Below are positions 6,561 to 9,932 of a DNA stretch of 9,932 nt, one piece after another (positions within the stretch are counted from its first letter, which is position 1; each line of letters starts with the position of its first letter). This stretch comes from an uncultured Erysipelotrichaceae bacterium. Lineage in GTDB: Bacteria > Bacillota_I > Bacilli_A > Erysipelotrichales > Coprobacillaceae. The translations under genes and the position numbers were made by a program. The notes under the pieces were generated by a model. That model worked only from the letters and a program-made list of their open reading frames with translations, searched no databases and was not told where the DNA came from. Location: positions 1 to 9,932 of the forward strand of contig CALDMQ010000089.1 of the NCBI GenBank assembly GCA_937917505.1, given 5' to 3'.

Positions 6561-7663
6561 TATTTTTCTCCTTTATCAAAAATTTTAGAAATTTCTTTTA
6601 AATGATTTACAATTGGTAAATGCTGAGGACAAATTCTTTCACATTGCCTACATTCAATACATTCACTTGCTTTCCCATTTGTTTTTGTATGAACACCATA
6701 ATAATAACCACTATTCCAATCATTAAATTGAACTTTCGCATTATAACAAGCAAATAAATCAGGAATGACTATTTTCTTTGGACAACCTTCTATACAATAA
6801 CGACAAGCCGTACAAGCAATACCTCCTAAGTCATTTAAAATATCTCTTACTTTATCAATAGCTAGGTATTCTTCATCACTTAAGGGTTGGAAATCTTTCA
6901 TATAACTGATATTATCCTTTAATTGTTCCATAGTACTCATACCAGATAAAACTTTATAAACGCCCTCTAACGAAGCCGCAAAACGAATCGCATAACTTGC
7001 ATAACTTCCATGATTAATTTCATCAAACACCTTTTTAGCTTCTTTAGGTAAACGGGCAAGACCTCCACCTTTCACCGGTTCCATGATTAAAACAGATTTT
7101 TGATGCTGACGACACACTTCATAAACTGCACGACTTTGAACACTTGCGTTTTCCCAATCTACATAGTTCAATTGAATTTGAACAATTTCTATTTCAGGAT
7201 GTTCTGTTAAAATCATATCTAAGACATCTGCTGTATCATGAAAAGAGATTCCTACATGCTTCACTTTTCCTTCTGCTTTTAATTCTTGAGCTATTCTATA
7301 TGCATTACATTTTTCAAAATGTTGATAGATGGCTCTATCTTGGGCATGCATTAAATAATAATCAAAATACTCAACCCCACAAGCTGATAATTGTCGTTGA
7401 AAGAGAGGTTTGATGTCTTCTTCTTTTTTAAAGAAATGAACACTTAATTTATTTGTTAAAATATAACTATCTCTTTCATATTTTGATGTTAAACAAGCTC
7501 TTAATGCTGGTTCACTTTTTTGACTTACATAGCCATGTGCTGTATCAAAATAGTTAAACCCTTCTTTCATTGAATAATCAACCATACGCTGAAATTCTTC
7601 TAAATCAACTTCTTCACCATCCATTGGTAACCTCATACAACCAAAACCCAATTTCTTTTCCAT
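6560..7663 (-). CDS. Aldo/keto reductase with C-terminal double [4Fe-4S] ferredoxin-like domain
   Basis: 367 residues. The N-terminal TIM barrel (1 to about 275) has the aldo/keto reductase tetrad: Asp40 and Tyr45 in YFDTAHGY, Lys72 in LTNKLS and His106 in YYLMHAQ. The C-terminal part carries Cys284, Cys287, Cys290, Cys294 (CTACRYCIEGCP) and Cys335, Cys338, Cys341, Cys345 (CIECRQCERICP), two classical [4Fe-4S] motifs. This fusion is a known anaerobe-enriched family (annotated as aldo/keto reductase with 4Fe-4S domain). It implies electron transfer from ferredoxin or a flavoprotein rather than NADPH alone. The gene follows the flavoprotein gene by 4 nt and overlaps the alcohol dehydrogenase gene, so the three are made together. 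The SD AAGGGG, 10 nt before ATG 7663, lies in the end of the preceding gene. Substrate unknown. Confidence 0.9.
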   Translation of the reverse strand: MEKKLGFGCMRLPMDGEEVDLEEFQRMVDYSMKEGFNYFDTAHGYVSQKSEPALRACLTSKYERDSYILTNKLSVHFFKKEEDIKPLFQRQLSACGVEYFDYYLMHAQDRAIYQHFEKCNAYRIAQELKAEGKVKHVGISFHDTADVLDMILTEHPEIEIVQIQLNYVDWENASVQSRAVYEVCRQHQKSVLIMEPVKGGGLARLPKEAKKVFDEINHGSYASYAIRFAASLEGVYKVLSGMSTMEQLKDNISYMKDFQPLSDEEYLAIDKVRDILNDLGGIACTACRYCIEGCPKKIVIPDLFACYNAKVQFNDWNSGYYYGVHTKTNGKASECIECRQCERICPQHLPIVNHLKEISKIFDKGEK

Positions 7664-7667
7664 TACA

Positions 7668-8210
7668 TCAAATCCCCTTTCCTAATTCATATGCACTTTT
7701 CAAAGCATCTGTATTCTCTATATCATCTTTACTTCCTGTTTGACAGGCAAACACATAATCAACGAATTGATTACCACCTGCCCTTAAACAATGGACATAT
7801 TTTTGAAAACTGTCTTTCATAATTTGAAAATAACTTTCATCAGGAGCTAATCCTGTAGACAATAAATAAAATCTTTTATCATGAATATATTTTTCTAATG
7901 CAAAACTACGATCAATCAATAATTTCATAGATGCATTCCAAGTATAAAAATAAACTGGTGATGCAAAGGCAATAACATCGGACTCATCCATCTTATGATA
8001 AATATCTTGCATATCATCTTTTTGAACACATTGCCCTTGATTATGTTGACACATACGACACCCTAAACATGGTTGAATATGTTGATAATGGACATAAATT
8101 TTTTCTACTTCGTGATAATTCTTACGAACTCCTTTGATAAAAGCATCACAAAGTCTATCAGTATTCCCTTGTTTTCTAGGACTACTCATGAAAACCAATA
8201 CTTTTGACAT
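7668..8210 (-). CDS. Flavodoxin-fold NAD(P)H-dependent FMN oxidoreductase / iron-sulfur flavoprotein-like
   Basis: 180 residues from ATG 8210, 8 nt after AAAGGAG; an in-frame GTG at 8219 overlaps the SD. SSPRKQGNTDRL (9-20) is the FMN phosphate loop of the NADPH-dependent FMN reductase family, and FASPVYFYTWNASMKLLIDR is the typical second FMN-contact strand. Between them lies PCLGCRMCQHNQGQC (Cys48, Cys51, Cys54, Cys61; spacing C-x2-C-x2-C-x6-C). This closely resembles the compact cysteine motif of iron-sulfur flavoproteins (Isf), so a [4Fe-4S] cluster is possible. Many relatives with such cysteines are annotated only as flavodoxin family, so cluster binding is an inference. As first gene of the operon it could pass electrons to the Fe-S aldo/keto reductase encoded 4 nt downstream. 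It lies directly downstream of a lysR gene in the same direction. Confidence 0.85.
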   Translation of the reverse strand: MSKVLVFMSSPRKQGNTDRLCDAFIKGVRKNYHEVEKIYVHYQHIQPCLGCRMCQHNQGQCVQKDDMQDIYHKMDESDVIAFASPVYFYTWNASMKLLIDRSFALEKYIHDKRFYLLSTGLAPDESYFQIMKDSFQKYVHCLRAGGNQFVDYVFACQTGSKDDIENTDALKSAYELGKGI

Positions 8211-8234
8211 AACATTCACTCCTTTGACACCTTT

Positions 8235-8263
8235 ATTGTATAAAAGAAAAGGAACTGATACAA
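8235..8263 (-). promoter_or_regulatory. Candidate promoter of the flavoprotein-AKR-ADH operon
   Basis: The minus strand shows TTGTAT (8263-8258), a 17-nt spacer and TACAAT (8240-8235). The -10 is good and the -35 weak, as expected for an activator-dependent promoter. It overlaps the lysR terminator. The two hexamers sit in the arms of a perfect 7-bp inverted repeat. Confidence 0.45.
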
Positions 8264-8275
8264 TTTCAATTCCTT
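8241..8275 (-). terminator. Intrinsic terminator of the lysR gene
   Basis: The minus strand shows AAGGAATTG (8275-8267), a 9-nt loop and CAGTTCCTT (8257-8249) with one G-U pair, followed by TTCTTTTA. It starts shortly after the lysR stop codon (8283). Confidence 0.7.
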
Positions 8276-8282
8276 ATCATCA

Positions 8283-9179
8283 TTATAAGTTTGACTTATT
8301 AAATAATGTTCTTAATAACTGTGCAAATTCTTCAATATAATAATTCGTTTTCTTTTTACTCCAACATGCAAAGTAATTTCTACGAATAGGTTTATCATCA
8401 CGATACAATGGAATACGTTTTATTCCTATTTCAACATCATCTAATTGACCAATTTGGTCAACAGGTAAATACCCTCTATGACTTAACACCATTAAACGTG
8501 CTTGTTCTAAAGAATCAGCATATAAAAAGCGATGAGAAATACCTAAAGTCTTTTCATAAAACTCTCTTTCTGATTCTTCTTTTCCTTTAGACACAACTAA
8601 AATACAAGACTTTGTATTCAAATCTTCAACCGTTAAAATATCTTTTTGAGCTAATGAATCTTTCACAGATATTTCCACATAACAATCGCTGTGTTTTAAT
8701 TCATAATTATAATAATCATCATGAAAAGCACGTCTTTGTTCGCTAATTTTAATATCTAGTTGTTGGTCAATCAAATACTCAAACAATTCTTCATGAGTAC
8801 CACTCATAATAGAAATATTGACTTCAGGATACAATTCTGTAAATTCCACAATGGCTTGATGAAGTTCTTTAGAAGCAAAGTTCTTTGGATAACCCACAGT
8901 CATATTTAATTCATGATCTTCTCCACGTCTAATCGTTTCTTCTTTCAATCTTTCCACTTCTTCTAATAAGACTTTCCCATGACGATAAAAGTATTCTCCT
9001 GCAGAAGTTAAAGAAAATTGTCTGCCATTTCTCACTAACAAATCAACACCTAATTCTTCTTCTAAAGCTTTGATTTGTTGAGATATAGCAGATTGAGAGA
9101 TATAACATTGTTCGGCTGCCTCAGTAAAATTATGACAATCTACAACTGTCATAAAATATTTCATCTGTTTCAGTAACAT
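8283..9179 (-). CDS. LysR-family transcriptional regulator
   Basis: 298 residues from ATG 9179 (SD GAGGTG 6 nt upstream; a GTG at 9188 lies within the SD). Residues 1-62 are the LysR winged helix-turn-helix: YFMTVVDCHNFTEAAEQ, then SQSAISQQIKALEEELG (28-44) and LLVRNGRQFSLTSAG. A linker helix follows (about 63-88). The rest is the substrate-binding-like effector domain, with LNMTVGYPKN (91-100) opening the first lobe. Length and order are standard, and nothing is missing. It lies between an SDR gene and the flavoprotein operon, all in one direction, with its own promoter and terminator. LysR factors commonly regulate adjacent genes, so the operon and perhaps the SDR gene are likely targets; the effector cannot be inferred. 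Tandem rather than divergent arrangement is less usual for LysR control. Confidence 0.9.
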   Translation of the reverse strand: MLLKQMKYFMTVVDCHNFTEAAEQCYISQSAISQQIKALEEELGVDLLVRNGRQFSLTSAGEYFYRHGKVLLEEVERLKEETIRRGEDHELNMTVGYPKNFASKELHQAIVEFTELYPEVNISIMSGTHEELFEYLIDQQLDIKISEQRRAFHDDYYNYELKHSDCYVEISVKDSLAQKDILTVEDLNTKSCILVVSKGKEESEREFYEKTLGISHRFLYADSLEQARLMVLSHRGYLPVDQIGQLDDVEIGIKRIPLYRDDKPIRRNYFACWSKKKTNYYIEEFAQLLRTLFNKSNL

Positions 9180-9197
9180 TTTCAACACCTCATAGAC

Positions 9198-9206
9198 ATT
9201 ATATCA
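9198..9206 (-). promoter_or_regulatory. Extended -10 promoter of lysR
   Basis: The minus strand shows TGATATAAT (9206-9198), an extended -10 followed by G. No good -35 is present. A 12-bp inverted repeat (TGTA/TACA) at 9214-9225 occupies that position. The SD of lysR follows within a few bases of the expected start, so the leader is very short. Confidence 0.6.
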
Positions 9207-9225
9207 TGGATTTTGTAGATTTACA

Positions 9226-9932
9226 TTAAGGTTTCAATGGTCCATAGAAATAAGATGCTGTTGCTCCACCATCAATTAAGAAATCAGAACCTGTAATAAA
9301 TGCTCCTTTATCACTCATTAACAATTCCGCAACATTCGCTACTTCATCTGCAGTCGCTGGTCTTCTTGCCGGACATTTTGCAAACATATTTTTATAAAAA
9401 TCTCCTCGAGGTCCATTAAATTCATCAATTGCAAGTGGTGTCACAACAATTCCCGGTGAAATGGAATTAATTCTCGCTCCTTTTTCTCCCCAACGTACAG
9501 CTTCATACATCACTCTCTTTTCATTACATCTTTTTGCAAGTTGATAAGCATGTAAAGTATCTTTAATATTTTTTACTTGTAAAACTTCTAGTTTCAATAA
9601 ATCTTCTGGTGGTGTTATGGCAAGTTGTTCATCAATAATCGCCCCAAGTTGTTCCATACGATGTCCTGATTGACTAGAAATCGTTACTCCTACTCCTCCA
9701 GATTTGATAACTTTACCCACTTCTTCTAATAAAACAGCAGTTCCATATAAATCTACTTTTAAAATTGTTTCAATAGATGCTTGACTTGGTGAAACACCCG
9801 CACCATTAATAAACATACTAATCTCCCCATATGACTTAGCAACTTCAATCATATGAAGAATAGAATCTTTTGATGATAAATCCATATGTATAGACTCAAC
9901 ATCAAATCCTGCATCATTCATAATTTGTGCTA
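9226..9932 (-). CDS. Short-chain dehydrogenase/reductase (SDR), 5' end cut by window edge
   Basis: The frame is open through the right edge (AQI precedes the ATG at 9921), so that ATG is internal and the N-terminal T-G-x3-G-x-G cofactor loop lies outside the window. Counting from that Met, FINGAG (37-42) is the NAG-type motif, ISSQSG (81-86) carries the catalytic Ser, YQLAK (126-130) is the Y-x3-K pair, INSISPGIVVTPL (151-163) follows, and GSDFLIDGG (211-219) is near the C-terminus. The Ser-to-Tyr distance is over 40 residues where classical SDRs have about 13, so an inserted segment (about 88-120, containing EQLAITPPEDLL) lies over the active site. This matches a known SDR subgroup of uncharacterised substrate. 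It is an NAD(P)-dependent alcohol/ketone oxidoreductase of the cytoplasm. The gene ends 46 bp before the lysR start. Confidence 0.88.
   Translation of the reverse strand, partial: AQIMNDAGFDVESIHMDLSSKDSILHMIEVAKSYGEISMFINGAGVSPSQASIETILKVDLYGTAVLLEEVGKVIKSGGVGVTISSQSGHRMEQLGAIIDEQLAITPPEDLLKLEVLQVKNIKDTLHAYQLAKRCNEKRVMYEAVRWGEKGARINSISPGIVVTPLAIDEFNGPRGDFYKNMFAKCPARRPATADEVANVAELLMSDKGAFITGSDFLIDGGATASYFYGPLKP

Noticed and set aside
7144..7413. Plus-strand open frame of 89 codons
   Set aside because: Antisense to the aldo/keto reductase, without SD or domain.
8134..8590. Two plus-strand open frames (8134-8340 and 8408-8590)
   Set aside because: They are shadows of the flavoprotein and lysR genes and cross a terminator/promoter region.
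1..9932. CRISPR array, insertion sequence, phage, tRNA or rRNA genes, toxin-antitoxin or defence system
   Set aside because: No spaced direct-repeat array, transposase or phage-like protein, RNA gene signature or paired small-gene module was seen on either strand.

Overview
The window is AT-rich DNA with short leaders, strong AGGAGG-like ribosome binding sites, TATAAT/extended -10 promoters and compact intrinsic terminators. This fits a low-GC Bacillota (Firmicutes). The protein flavour (oxygen-sensitive Fe-S and iron-dependent redox enzymes, a PgcA-type phospho-sugar mutase) suggests an anaerobic gut member, plausibly of the Erysipelotrichales. That placement is an inference from protein style, not a database result.

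Layout from left to right. A PHP-family histidinol-phosphatase-like gene runs off the left edge (minus strand). After it comes a phospho-sugar mutase gene (819-2500, minus) that is broken by a net ~16-nt deletion but otherwise well preserved. Next (2608-3856, minus) is the scar of a larger deletion: an ECF sigma factor loses the end of its region 4 and runs directly into the middle of an ABC-2-type permease, so neither is complete. Then comes a divergent regulatory pair at 3951-5330: a histidine-phosphatase (phosphoglycerate-mutase-like) gene on the minus strand and a TetR-family regulator on the plus strand. Two near-identical 19-bp imperfect palindromes lie between them, one at each promoter.

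The right half is a minus-strand redox region. From 9932 leftward it holds a short-chain dehydrogenase (cut by the right edge), a LysR-family regulator with its own extended -10 promoter, and a tight three-gene operon. The operon encodes an FMN flavoprotein with a compact four-cysteine motif, an aldo/keto reductase carrying two C-terminal [4Fe-4S] motifs, and an iron-containing alcohol dehydrogenase. The last two overlap as TAATG. The operon ends at a shared bidirectional terminator facing tetR. The simplest reading is a LysR-controlled set of enzymes for anaerobic carbonyl/alcohol reduction; the substrate cannot be read from the sequence.

I see no rRNA, tRNA, CRISPR array, insertion sequence, phage gene or recognisable new defence or mobile system. 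The points most worth a second look are the two gene-breaking deletions within about 1.2 kb of each other, the dual-operator TetR divergon, and the compact redox operon with its LysR-associated inverted repeats.
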